Positions 6,218 to 13,459 are shown, counted from the stretch's first letter. The stretch is DNA of 19,109 bases from Frankiales bacterium (GCA_025464795.1 JAODNB010000145.1:1-19109); one strand, 5' to 3'. The notes: a model not told the origin generated them from the sequence alone. Translations and numbers: made by a program.

Positions 6218-7266
6218 ACCAACGCCAGGGCGGTGGCGAGGAGCATCTCCTCCGAGCCCGGCCGTCCGACGAGCTGCAGCGAGGCCGGCGGTCCGTCGCG
6301 GCGGGGGAGCGGCAGCGCGACGGCGGGCAGACCGGCGAGGTTCACCGGCAGGGTCAGGCGCAGGCCGTACATGCGCTCCGGCTGGTCGCGCGGGGGAGGT
6401 GCGTCGCGGAGCACGGGCAGGGCGATGACGTCGACGTGCCCGAGGGCCCGGAGCACCTCCTGCGTCCAGCGGCGCCGCGCGGCGTGGGCGTCCTGCAGGT
6501 CACGGGTCGACCGGGCACCTCCTGCGCGGAGCCGACCGGCGACGTCGTCACCGACTCGACCCGTGGCGAGCAGGTGCCGGTCGTTGGCGTAGGCCTCCGC
6601 CGACAGCAGCACCGCGGCCGCTTCGTCGGCCTCGTCCCAGTGAGGGAGAAGCACCTCAGGGAGCTTCCCGAGCACGCGGTCCAGGGCGTCGTCGACCCCT
6701 GCGGCGGCGGCGGGCCGGTAGCGCCCGATGCTCCCCGGACGACCGACCGCGAAGCCGGGCTCGAGCAGCTGCATGCCTCGCACCAGGCCGGCGACATCCC
6801 GGGCGAGCGGGCCGACGGTGTCCATCGTCGGAGCGAGGGGCCACACGCCCTCGAGCGAGATGCGGCCGTGGGTGGTCTTGAGGCCGGCGACCCCGCAGCA
6901 GGCGGCGGGGATGCGGACGGAGCCGCCGGTGTCGGTCCCGAGCGCGACGTCGGCCTCGTCGTTCGCCACGACGACGGCGGCACCGCTCGACGAGCCGCCG
7001 GGGACGTGATCGCCCTGCGGGTTCGTGGGCGTGCCCTGCCAGGCGTTGATCCCCGTGATCCCGTACGCCAGCTCGTGCATGACGGTGCGGCCGACGATGA
7101 CCGCCTCCCGGCGCACAGCAGCGAGGCAAGCCGCATCGGTAGTGGCCGGAATGCCTTGCACTGCAGGGGATCCGGCCGTCGTCACGATCCCCTCCATGTC
7201 GAAGAGGTCCTTCACCGCGACGCGCAGACCGGGCCCGTGCGGGAAGCGCACGGAGAAGCCGTCCAT
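6214..7266 (-). CDS. Short amidase-signature family hydrolase
   Basis: This 350-residue amidase-signature enzyme hydrolyses a C-N amide bond using a Ser-cisSer-Lys triad. The general-base lysine is K19 in VKDLFD. The glycine-serine loop GGSSSGAA (S92/S93) and the nucleophile S116 in GTDTGGSVRIPA are all present. The C-terminal part has the usual NLAGLPAVALPLPRRDGPPASLQLVGRPGSEE. Only 18 residues precede the catalytic lysine, where typical family members have 60-90, so the N-terminal helical cap is absent. The frame stays open upstream, but that stretch lies inside the ATP-grasp gene and reads as arginine-rich shadow. ATG 7266 overlaps the ATP-grasp stop by one base (TGATG), so translation is coupled. 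The substrate is unknown; it might act on a product of the ligase. Confidence 0.88.
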   Translation of the reverse strand: MDGFSVRFPHGPGLRVAVKDLFDMEGIVTTAGSPAVQGIPATTDAACLAAVRREAVIVGRTVMHELAYGITGINAWQGTPTNPQGDHVPGGSSSGAAVVVANDEADVALGTDTGGSVRIPAACCGVAGLKTTHGRISLEGVWPLAPTMDTVGPLARDVAGLVRGMQLLEPGFAVGRPGSIGRYRPAAAAGVDDALDRVLGKLPEVLLPHWDEADEAAAVLLSAEAYANDRHLLATGRVGDDVAGRLRAGGARSTRDLQDAHAARRRWTQEVLRALGHVDVIALPVLRDAPPPRDQPERMYGLRLTLPVNLAGLPAVALPLPRRDGPPASLQLVGRPGSEEMLLATALALV

Positions 7267-8477
7267 CAGCAGGCGCAGGAGTAGCCGGTGCCGCCGGAGA
7301 GCTCCGACCACAGCACGTCGTACGACGGCTCGGGGTCGTCGACGTCGTGCACGCCGTCCACGAGGTCCGAGGCCGTCCCCGCGAGCAGCGCGGTCCACTC
7401 AGCCTTGCTGACCGCTGCCTCTGGGACGGTGGCCGCCCGGGCCTTCACGAGCGGCAGGTAGTCGCGCAGGAAGACCCAGCGCTTGCCCTCCGTCTGCTCG
7501 GGCGCTTCGAACGGCTGGCCGATGGCGTCGCGATAAGCGAGCAGCGGCAGGTCGATGCCGGCGGAGATGGGAAGCCCGATCCACTTCCACGGTCGGGTGT
7601 TCACGTCCAGGAGCAGGTGCCGGCCGTCGGCATCCTGCACGAACTCGATCTCGCTGATGCCGGAGTAGCCGAGCTCCTGCAGCGCGCCGATGCCGGCCGC
7701 GGCGAGGGCCGGGTCCCACCGCGCGTCGGCGAGGCAGGAGGTCCCGAAGTCGGGTGGCCACTGCTCCAGCTTGCGCCCGGTGAAGACGCCGCGCGGGGTG
7801 CCGCCGGGGGAGACGTAGGAGCACACGGACCAGAAGCCACCGGGCTCCGTCTCGACCCACTCCTGCGCGACGAGCGACAGCCCCCTTGCGGCGGCCTCCT
7901 CGTACCGGGCGAGGAACTCGGACGCGTCGTGGACGACGAAGACCTTGGCCGCGAAGGCGTCGTAGAAGCCGCGGCTGTCGTCAGGCTTGAGCACGCAGGG
8001 GTACGGGACGAGTGCGGCGACCTGCTCGGGGGAGGCGTCGTCGAGGTACCAGGAGCGGGGGATCGCGATGCCCCGCGCCTCGCAGGCGCGGTAGAGGGAG
8101 GTCTTCGACAGCGCCCGCTGGACGACCTCGTGGGAGGCGAAGGGAAAGCGGTAGAAGGGCTCGAGCGCCTCCCGGTGCTCAGCGAGGGCCAGCACCCAGT
8201 CGTCGTTGCAGCCGAAGAGCACCGGCCGCTCGTCGAACGACGGGCCCAGAGCGAGCAGGTGGTCACGCAGGGCCGCCGACGGGCCGGGCACCCGGCCCAG
8301 CGCCGCCAGGTGCCTCGAGTGCTGACCGAGGCCGCCGGTCTCCTTGTCCAGCCCCAGGACGCTGACGCCCGCACGGGCCAAGGAGCGGGTCACCGCAAGG
8401 CCGGTGATGTGCATGTTCATCACGAGGGCAGGGATGCCGGGGAGGTCCAGCGACTGCTGCTCGGCGAGGCTCAGCAC
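7266..8477 (-). CDS. ATP-grasp carboxylate-amine ligase-like protein
   Basis: This 403-residue ATP-grasp protein resembles D-aspartate-ligase/carboxylate-amine ligase types that join a carboxylate to an amine through an acyl-phosphate. An N-terminal Rossmann-like part (LVMNMHITGLAVTRSLARAGVSVLGLD) is followed by the LSKTSLYRACEARGIAIPRSW linker, the ATP-binding PCVLKPDD, LVAQEWVETEPGG and a C-terminal metal-binding block, SEIEFVQDADGRHLLLDVNTRPWKW. Asn and Glu ligands of the ATP-grasp site are visible there. Such ligases often sit with polysaccharide or envelope genes; an acyltransferase lies divergently 200 bases away. The GTG start at 8477 overlaps the stop of the upstream Cys/His protein by 7 bases. 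The substrate is not deducible. Confidence 0.87.
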   Translation of the reverse strand: MLSLAEQQSLDLPGIPALVMNMHITGLAVTRSLARAGVSVLGLDKETGGLGQHSRHLAALGRVPGPSAALRDHLLALGPSFDERPVLFGCNDDWVLALAEHREALEPFYRFPFASHEVVQRALSKTSLYRACEARGIAIPRSWYLDDASPEQVAALVPYPCVLKPDDSRGFYDAFAAKVFVVHDASEFLARYEEAAARGLSLVAQEWVETEPGGFWSVCSYVSPGGTPRGVFTGRKLEQWPPDFGTSCLADARWDPALAAAGIGALQELGYSGISEIEFVQDADGRHLLLDVNTRPWKWIGLPISAGIDLPLLAYRDAIGQPFEAPEQTEGKRWVFLRDYLPLVKARAATVPEAAVSKAEWTALLAGTASDLVDGVHDVDDPEPSYDVLWSELSGGTGYSCAC

Positions 8478-8656
8478 GGGTCGACGCGGATCAGGAAGCT
8501 GCGCACGTCGAGGAACTCGGACAGGTGCTGAAGGTGCTCGTCACAGGCGTGCCAGAGCTTCTCGCGGTCAGGCGTGTGGACCTTGGGGTTGTTCCAGACG
8601 AGGGCGGAGGTCGCGCTGCTCCGGCAGCCCTTCGCCGAGCACTGGGGCATCTCCAC
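8471..8656 (-). CDS. Small Cys/His protein (61 residues), often mislabelled acetone carboxylase
   Basis: This small soluble actinobacterial protein carries a probable metal site: C6 and C11 (CSAKGC) near the N-terminus and C38/H41 (ACDEH) later, separated by a WNNPKVHTPDREKLW stretch. Proteins with this CxxxxC...WxNP...DR.K.W.AC.EH pattern are widespread in Actinobacteria. To my knowledge they carry no demonstrated function, although databases sometimes label them acetone carboxylase. I chose GTG 8656 rather than ATG 8650 because TAACGT lies exactly 7 bases before the GTG, matching the leaderless pattern; the ATG would be 13 bases away. The protein is the first gene of a unit with the ATP-grasp ligase and amidase. 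Zinc binding is inferred from residue spacing only. Confidence 0.75.
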   Translation of the reverse strand: MEMPQCSAKGCRSSATSALVWNNPKVHTPDREKLWHACDEHLQHLSEFLDVRSFLIRVDPC

Positions 8657-8663
8657 CGCAGGG

Positions 8664-8669
8664 ACGTTA
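8664..8669 (-). promoter_or_regulatory. Predicted -10 box of the Cys/His-ligase-amidase unit (leaderless)
   Basis: TAACGT on the minus strand lies 7 bases before GTG 8656. It shares TA 8668-8669 with the divergent -10 box, exactly as at 5398-5407. Confidence 0.6.
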
Positions 8670-8673
8670 GCCT
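8668..8673 (+). promoter_or_regulatory. Predicted -10 box of the acyltransferase unit (leaderless)
   Basis: TAGCCT lies 7 bases before GTG 8681. No Shine-Dalgarno sequence precedes the GTG. Confidence 0.6.
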
Positions 8674-8680
8674 CTCTGCC

Positions 8681-9313
8681 GTGACGGGGGAGCTGACCGG
8701 CTGGCAGCGCAAGCGCGTTGAGGCTCAGTGGTGGCGTGCGGTCCTGCGCCAGCAGGCCCGGGGCGTCTGGACGCTGCGCAGCATCAAGTCCCGCGGGGCG
8801 CGTCCTGTGGTGTTCGGCAAGCCCGTCATCGACGCCTCGGACCTGGAGGTCGGCGACGACTTCAAGGTCTGGTCCGGACCTCGGGTCACGATGATCAGCG
8901 GCTGGGGCAGGATGCGCTTCGGCGACCGCTGCTTCGTGAACGTGGGGTCGACCATCATCTCGGTGGAGGAGATCGTCGTCGGCGACGACGTCGCCTTCGC
9001 CAACGACGTGTACGTGATGGACAGCGACAGCCACGGCGTCGAGGGGCGGCCCCACAAGCAGGCTCCCGTGCGCATCGGTGACGGCTGCTGGATCGGCGCC
9101 CGCGCCATGATCCTTCCTGGCGTGACGCTCGGAAAGCGGGTCCTGGTCGCAGCCGGTGCCGTGGTGACGCGGGACGTGCCCGACGACTGCCTGGTCGCCG
9201 GCAACCCGGCGCGCGTCGTGCGCGAGCTGAGCTACCCGGCAGGCTGCCGCCGCGCCTGGCACGACGAGAGCTGCCCGTGCCCCAGAGTGGCGGCGGTCGA
9301 GGACACGGCCTGA
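8681..9313 (+). CDS. Left-handed beta-helix (hexapeptide) acyltransferase
   Basis: This 210-residue acyltransferase is of the WbbJ/maltose-acetyltransferase type, which usually O-acetylates sugars of surface or intracellular glycans using acetyl-CoA. Hexapeptide repeats run from about residue 46 (FGKPVIDASDLEVGDDF) to about 185 (IGARAMILPGVTLGKRVLVAAGAVVTRDV, then GNPARVVREL). The probable catalytic histidine is H118 in MDSDSHGV. The N-terminal 40 residues are a basic helix rich in W and R. The C-terminal tail (from about residue 188) adds cysteines (GCRRAWHDESCPCP) that are not part of the helix fold. GTG 8681 is supported by the -10 box 7 bases upstream. The DUF2071 gene follows after 10 bases. 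The acceptor is unknown. Confidence 0.9.
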   Translation: MTGELTGWQRKRVEAQWWRAVLRQQARGVWTLRSIKSRGARPVVFGKPVIDASDLEVGDDFKVWSGPRVTMISGWGRMRFGDRCFVNVGSTIISVEEIVVGDDVAFANDVYVMDSDSHGVEGRPHKQAPVRIGDGCWIGARAMILPGVTLGKRVLVAAGAVVTRDVPDDCLVAGNPARVVRELSYPAGCRRAWHDESCPCPRVAAVEDTA

Positions 9314-9323
9314 CACTGGCGGT

Positions 9324-10058
9324 ATGACGGTCGAGCCGCTCACCCCAACCACGACCCGACCCGTCGGGCGGGCGGTCTTCCACCAGCGGTGGACCGACCT
9401 GACGTTCCTGCACTGGCCGATGGACCCAGCCCTCGTGGCTCCGCTCTTGCCCGCGGGCACCCGCCCCGACGTCATCAGCGGTTCGACCTGGGTCGGACTG
9501 GTGCCGTTCGTGATGCGCGGGGTGCGGATCCTCGGCACTCCTCCGCTGCCCTACCTGTCCGGCTTCGCGGAGACCAACGTTCGGCTGTACGCCGTCGACG
9601 AGCGCGGCAGACGGGGCGTGGTCTTCCGGTCGCTCGAAGCCGCGCGACTCCTGCCGGTGCTGGCTGCTCGGGTCAGCTACCACCTGCCCTACCTGTGGGC
9701 CCGGATGGACGTCGTGCGCGACGGGGACGTGCGCAGCTACACGACCTCACGCCGGTGGCCCGGCTCCGCCGGAGCCGGCGGGCGCATCAGCATCCGGATC
9801 GAGGAACGGGTCGAGCCCGATGAGCTGACGCACTTCCTGACGGCGCGCTGGGGGCTGTTCTCCACCTGGTACGGCGGACGGACCGCCTGGGCACCCGTCG
9901 AGCACGAGGCGTGGCCGCTGCGCCGCGCAACGCTGCTCGAGCTCAGCGACGACCTGGTCGTCGAGGCTGGGCTCCCGAAGCCAGTCGGCGCACCGCACGT
10001 GCTCTGGAGCCCGGGCGTGACCGTCCGGATCGGCCGACCAGAGGTGCTCAGGCCCTGA
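9324..10058 (+). CDS. DUF2071 (YqjF-like) family protein
   Basis: This 244-residue member of the DUF2071 family is an uncharacterised, probably cytosolic protein. Characteristic stretches are FHQRWTDLTFLHWPMDPALVAPLLPAG near the N-terminus, then WVGLVPFVMRGVRILGTPPLPYLSGFAETNVRLYAVDERG and the late FLTARWGLFSTWYGG followed by VLWSPGVTVRIGRPE. The length is normal and the fold appears intact. It starts 10 bases after the acyltransferase stop and is probably co-transcribed with it. A weak -10-like GACACT lies 6 bases before the ATG, so an internal leaderless start is possible. The 3' end overlaps the convergent quinone oxidoreductase gene by 11 bases. No function is established for the family. 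Confidence 0.88.
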   Translation: MTVEPLTPTTTRPVGRAVFHQRWTDLTFLHWPMDPALVAPLLPAGTRPDVISGSTWVGLVPFVMRGVRILGTPPLPYLSGFAETNVRLYAVDERGRRGVVFRSLEAARLLPVLAARVSYHLPYLWARMDVVRDGDVRSYTTSRRWPGSAGAGGRISIRIEERVEPDELTHFLTARWGLFSTWYGGRTAWAPVEHEAWPLRRATLLELSDDLVVEAGLPKPVGAPHVLWSPGVTVRIGRPEVLRP

Positions 10059-11001
10059 CGTCGAGGATGAGCTTGCCGATGGAGCCTCGGCTGCGCAGCG
10101 CTTCGTGCGCCTGGGCAGCGTCGCCGAGGGCGTAGGTCCCACCGACGAGCGGCTTCAAGGTGCCGGCAACGACCATGTTCAGCAGCTCCCGCATCTGCGG
10201 CTGCAGCATGTCCGGGTTCCCGAAGCAGTGCGCCAACCAGAAGCCGATGACCGCGCGGCTCCGAGACATGAGCTCGCCCGCGCTCACCGCCTTGGGAGGT
10301 ACCCGGGAGGCCATGCCGAAGGTCGCGAGCCGCCCGAACGGGGCCAGCGCGGCGAGGGATGCGTCGAAGGTCGGACCACCGACCATCTCCAGGACGATGT
10401 CCACCTTCTTGCCGCCGTTGGCGTTCTCGAGCGCGGCCTTGAGATCCTCGACACCGGCGAGGACCACGTTGTCGGCGCCGAGCTCCTTGGCGAGCTGCAG
10501 CTTGTCCTGCGTCGACGCCACGGCGATGACGTTCCCGGCCCCCCAGTGCTTCGCGAGCTGGATCGCCAGGGTTCCGACCCCTCCGGCAGCGGCGTGCACG
10601 ACCACCGACTCACCAGGCTGCAGGTGCGTGCAGGTGCGCAGCAGGTGCCAGGCGGTGAGCCCCTGGATCATGAGCGACAGCGCCTCCCCGTCCGACACCG
10701 CCTCCGGCAGGGCGAAGACCAGCCCCGGGTGCACCAGCGCCTTCTCGCAGTAGCCACCACCCATCGCCATCGCCGAGACGCGGCGGCCGTCCTCGAGGCG
10801 GCCGACGACCTCCGCCCCGGGGATCATCGGCAGGGAGGCAGGGGCGAGGTAGGAGTTCTCGACCTGGTGGGTGTCTGCGTAGTTGATGCCCGCGCTGTCG
10901 ACGTCGACGAGCACCATGCCACCGCCCGCGACGGGATCGGGGAGGTCGACGAGCTTCAGGACCTCCGGGCCTCCGAACTCGGTGATCTGGATGGCACGCA
11001 T
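10048..11001 (-). CDS. NADPH:quinone oxidoreductase-like (zinc-less MDR) enzyme
   Basis: This 317-residue medium-chain dehydrogenase/reductase is of the quinone oxidoreductase (Qor) group, which transfers hydride from NADPH to quinones or enones. It begins MRAIQITEFGGPEVLKL and has DSAGINYADTHQ in place of the zinc cysteine motif of alcohol dehydrogenases, as expected for Qor. The nucleotide-binding turn HAAAGGVGTLAIQLAKHWGA lies near residues 135-155, and the C-terminal region has HEALRSRGSIGKLIL. The ATG is supported by TAGGGT 6 bases upstream and an AAGACC -35-like box 17 bases further. The gene is divergent from the 11053 gene and converges on DUF2071. Its physiological substrate is unknown. 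Confidence 0.92.
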   Translation of the reverse strand: MRAIQITEFGGPEVLKLVDLPDPVAGGGMVLVDVDSAGINYADTHQVENSYLAPASLPMIPGAEVVGRLEDGRRVSAMAMGGGYCEKALVHPGLVFALPEAVSDGEALSLMIQGLTAWHLLRTCTHLQPGESVVVHAAAGGVGTLAIQLAKHWGAGNVIAVASTQDKLQLAKELGADNVVLAGVEDLKAALENANGGKKVDIVLEMVGGPTFDASLAALAPFGRLATFGMASRVPPKAVSAGELMSRSRAVIGFWLAHCFGNPDMLQPQMRELLNMVVAGTLKPLVGGTYALGDAAQAHEALRSRGSIGKLILDVRA

Positions 11002-11007
11002 GAGGCG

Positions 11008-11036
11008 ACCCTAACCACATCCGGTGCGCTGGTCTT
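11008..11036 (-). promoter_or_regulatory. Predicted promoter of the quinone oxidoreductase gene (leaderless)
   Basis: On the minus strand a -35-like AAGACC (11036-11031) is followed by a 17-base spacer and a -10 TAGGGT (11013-11008). Six bases then lead to ATG 11001. Confidence 0.6.
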
Positions 11037-11040
11037 TTGG

Positions 11041-11046
11041 CAGACT
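11041..11046 (+). promoter_or_regulatory. Possible -10 box of the 11053 gene
   Basis: CAGACT lies 6 bases before GTG 11053, a CANNNT variant of the leaderless pattern. It supports that GTG as the start. Confidence 0.45.
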
Positions 11047-11052
11047 GGTCCG

Positions 11053-11448
11053 GTGGCTGACCAGACGACCGTCATCCGACCTTCCGCTGTGCTCAGGGAC
11101 GAGTCCGCCCGGCTGGTCCTCCAGGCGCTCGAGAAGCGTGACGTGGCCGCGGGGGGCGTCTGGAGCGCGAGCCCTGGCATGTGGCAGCGGTACGACAAGG
11201 CCTGGGACGGTGCGGCCGGCTCCAAGGGGACCTCTCAGCTCATCGGCACGATCGGGACGGTGTACGGGACCCCCTCGAAGTACGACATCACGATCTACCG
11301 CGTGACGGTCACCGATCACGGTCTGGAGGGCGGCTGGACCGTCGAGGCCATCTGCGACGACGCCCTTCAGTACGCCGACCTCAGCCTGGCGAGCTGCCCC
11401 CGCACCCAGCTCGCCGCACCGGGGCCGGACCCCTTCCGCCGCAAGTGA
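11053..11448 (+). CDS. Hypothetical protein, 131 residues
   Basis: I do not recognise a family. The protein starts VADQTTVIRPSAVLRDESARLVLQALEKRDV. It contains a glycine-rich middle (SPGMWQRYDKAWDGAAGSKGTSQLIGTIGTVYGTPSKYDITIYRVTVT) and ends with two cysteines at EAICDDALQ and ASCPRTQ. It has no signal peptide or membrane segment. The pattern of alternating beta strands suggests a small soluble alpha+beta domain. The GTG is chosen because the -10-like CAGACT is 6 bases upstream and no better start follows soon. The gene is divergent from the quinone oxidoreductase. Two bases after its stop a long hairpin begins, which probably ends its transcript before hemH. Confidence 0.75.
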   Translation: MADQTTVIRPSAVLRDESARLVLQALEKRDVAAGGVWSASPGMWQRYDKAWDGAAGSKGTSQLIGTIGTVYGTPSKYDITIYRVTVTDHGLEGGWTVEAICDDALQYADLSLASCPRTQLAAPGPDPFRRK

Positions 11449-11449
11449 T

Positions 11450-11492
11450 GGGCCCGTCGAGACCTGAGCGGCTCTCGACATGCACCGGGCCC
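11450..11492 (+). terminator. Bulged hairpin after the 11053 gene
   Basis: GTCGAGA (11456-11462) pairs perfectly with TCTCGAC (11473-11479) around a 10-base loop. Outer GGGCCC (11450-11455) can pair with GGGCCC (11487-11492) across a 7-base bulge on the 3' side. No T-run follows, which is common for actinobacterial terminators. Confidence 0.5.
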
Positions 11493-11503
11493 TGGCGAGG
11501 AGG

Positions 11504-11509
11504 CAGACT
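11504..11509 (+). promoter_or_regulatory. Possible -10 box of hemH
   Basis: CAGACT, the same hexamer as before the 11053 gene, lies 9 bases before ATG 11519. It would give a leader of only two or three bases. GAGGAGG just upstream is 16 or more bases from the ATG, too far for a normal Shine-Dalgarno sequence. Confidence 0.35.
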
Positions 11510-11518
11510 CATCCCTCG

Positions 11519-12508
11519 ATGAGCATCGACGACCGCCCCCTCGACCCGCCGCCCGTCGACAGCGTGCTCCTCGTGGGCTTCGGCGGCCCCGAGGGACCGG
11601 ACGACGTCCTGCCGTTCCTGGAGAACGTCACGCGCGGTCGCGGCATCCCGCCCGAGCGGCTGGCTGAGGTCGGTCGCCACTACCTCGACGTGTTCGGGGG
11701 GGTGAGCCCGATCAACGCGCAGTGCCGGGCGCTCAGGCAAGCGCTCGAGGAAGCCATCCCCGAGCTGCCCGTCTACTGGGGCAACCGCAACTGGCACCCC
11801 TACCTGGCGGACACCCTGGGCCAGATGGCCGGCGACGGCCGTCGGCACGCGCTCGCCGTCGTCACCTCCGCGTTCCCGTCCTACAGCGGCTGTCGCCAGT
11901 ACCGCGAGGACATCGCTCGCGGCCTGCCCGAGGGGCTCGTGGTGACGAAGCTCCGGCACTACTACGCGGAGGAGGGGTTCCTGGAACCGATGCGCCGCAA
12001 CGTCGCGGCTGCGGGTCCGGGGCGCCTGGTGTTCACGGCCCACTCGATCCCCCTGGTCATGGCCGAGTCCGCCGGGCCCACGGGCAACGCCTACGTGGAT
12101 GCCCTGAGGGTCGCAGCGGCGGCGATCGCCGGGGAGCGGGAGTGGGACCTGGTGTTCCAGTCCCGCAGTGGTCCGCCGTCGGTGCCGTGGCTGGAGCCCG
12201 ACGTCGGTGACCACCTCGAGAAGCTGTACTCAGAAGGGGTCGAGGAGGTGGTGCTGGTCCCGGTCGGCTTCACCAGTGACCACGTCGAGGTGGTGTACGA
12301 CCTCGACCACGAGGCGGCCCACCGCGTTCCGGGCATGACGGTCCGGCGTGCGGCCACGGTCGGGACCGATCCGCAGTTCGTCACGATGCTGCGGAAGCTG
12401 GTCCTCGAAAGGGCTTCCGCTCGCGAGGAGCTGGCTTCGCACGGCTGCGTCGCCACGCACGACCGCTGCCCCGCCCACTGCTGCCCGCCACCTCCACCAC
12501 GTCGGTGA
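11519..12508 (+). CDS. hemH: Ferrochelatase (coproporphyrin type, [2Fe-2S])
   Basis: This 329-residue ferrochelatase inserts Fe2+ into the porphyrin; in Actinobacteria the substrate is coproporphyrin III, giving coproheme in the coproporphyrin-dependent haem pathway (also called cpfC). It shows VLLVGFGGPEGPDDV at the N-terminus, FGGVSPINAQ, the catalytic histidine in FTAHSIP (H175) and the acidic VGFTSDHVEVVYDLDHEA block near 250. Cluster cysteines fit the actinobacterial [2Fe-2S] pattern: one internal in SYSGCRQY (C125) and a C-terminal group, CVATHDRCPAHCC. The tail then ends in a run of five prolines and two arginines. ATG 11519 fits the conserved N-terminus better than ATG 11480. Its stop overlaps the next gene in a GTGA. 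Confidence 0.94.
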   Translation: MSIDDRPLDPPPVDSVLLVGFGGPEGPDDVLPFLENVTRGRGIPPERLAEVGRHYLDVFGGVSPINAQCRALRQALEEAIPELPVYWGNRNWHPYLADTLGQMAGDGRRHALAVVTSAFPSYSGCRQYREDIARGLPEGLVVTKLRHYYAEEGFLEPMRRNVAAAGPGRLVFTAHSIPLVMAESAGPTGNAYVDALRVAAAAIAGEREWDLVFQSRSGPPSVPWLEPDVGDHLEKLYSEGVEEVVLVPVGFTSDHVEVVYDLDHEAAHRVPGMTVRRAATVGTDPQFVTMLRKLVLERASAREELASHGCVATHDRCPAHCCPPPPPRR

Positions 12509-13446
12509 TCGTCGCTGCTCCCATGGCAGGTGGGCCTTCGACCCCGGCGCTGGTCGCTGCGGTCGGCTCTGCCGGCGGTCTCGGGTTCCTGGCCGGGGGC
12601 TACCAGTCCCCGGGCGCGCTGGCCGAGCAGATCGCCGAGCTCCCGACCGCGATGCCCTTCGGGGTCAACCTCTTCGTTCCCGGGCCGGTCGGTGACGCTG
12701 CCTCGATCGCTGCCTACCGCTCCTCCCTCGTGGGGCGCTACCCCGTGGAACCCGGGGAGCCCCGGTGGGACGACGACGACTGGGACGCGAAGCTGTCGGT
12801 CGTCGAGGGCGTCCCGGTGGTCAGCTTCGCCTTCGGCCTGCCTTCTCGAGGCGTCATCGAGCAACTCCGGCGCAGCGGCTCCCAGGTCTTCGTGACCGTC
12901 ACGACCGCTGACGAGGCGGAGGAGGCGGGCGACGTCGACGGCCTGGTCCTGCAGGGCGTCGAGGCAGGAGCTCATCGCGGTGGCTGGACCGACGGGACGC
13001 AGCTGTCCCTGACCGCCCTGCTGGCATCCACACGCACAGACCTGCCGAGGTGGGCGGCCGGCGGGCTGGGCAGCCGCTCCGACGTCGCGCGGGTCCTGGA
13101 GCAGGGTGCGGACGCAGCAGTACTGGGGACCGCTTTCCTGCTCTGCCCGGAAGCGGGCACCAACGCCACGCACCGAGAAGCCTTGCGGGACAGGGGCTTT
13201 GCCTCGACGGCGCTGACCCGAGCCTTCACGGGCAAGTGGGCCCGGGGGCTCGTGAACGACTTCCTTCGTGAGCATCCTGACGCCCCTGCCGGCTACCCGG
13301 AGATCCACCACGTCACGCGCCCGATCCGGCAAGCCGCCGCAGCGTCGGGCGACGCGCAGTCCCTGCACCTCTGGGCCGGCGAGGGATGGCGCGAGGCCCG
13401 CGCGATCCCAGCGGCCGACTTGGTGCGCTCGCTGTCCGTTCCCTGA
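12505..13446 (+). CDS. Nitronate monooxygenase family flavoprotein
   Basis: This 313-residue FMN-dependent TIM-barrel enzyme belongs to the nitronate monooxygenase (2-nitropropane dioxygenase) family. Features include VAAPMAGGPSTPALVAAVGSAGGLGFLAGGY at the N-terminus, PFGVNLFVP, VVSFAFGLP, then LQGVEAGAHRGGW with the conserved histidine and a phosphate-binding AAGGLGSRSDVARVLEQGADAAVLGTAFL. The family oxidises alkyl nitronates such as propionate-3-nitronate to carbonyl compounds and nitrite; other oxidoreductase roles are possible. Its GTG overlaps the hemH stop by four bases, so synthesis is coupled to ferrochelatase, although no functional link is obvious. It is followed by a small hairpin and a large one. 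Confidence 0.9.
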   Translation: MIVAAPMAGGPSTPALVAAVGSAGGLGFLAGGYQSPGALAEQIAELPTAMPFGVNLFVPGPVGDAASIAAYRSSLVGRYPVEPGEPRWDDDDWDAKLSVVEGVPVVSFAFGLPSRGVIEQLRRSGSQVFVTVTTADEAEEAGDVDGLVLQGVEAGAHRGGWTDGTQLSLTALLASTRTDLPRWAAGGLGSRSDVARVLEQGADAAVLGTAFLLCPEAGTNATHREALRDRGFASTALTRAFTGKWARGLVNDFLREHPDAPAGYPEIHHVTRPIRQAAAASGDAQSLHLWAGEGWREARAIPAADLVRSLSVP

Positions 13447-13459
13447 TCGCCCGTCGCGC

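Noticed and set aside
11480..11521. Earlier in-frame ATG 11480 as the hemH start
   Set aside because: It would add a non-conserved 13-residue stretch and lies inside the hairpin region. ATG 11519 is close to the conserved N-terminus.
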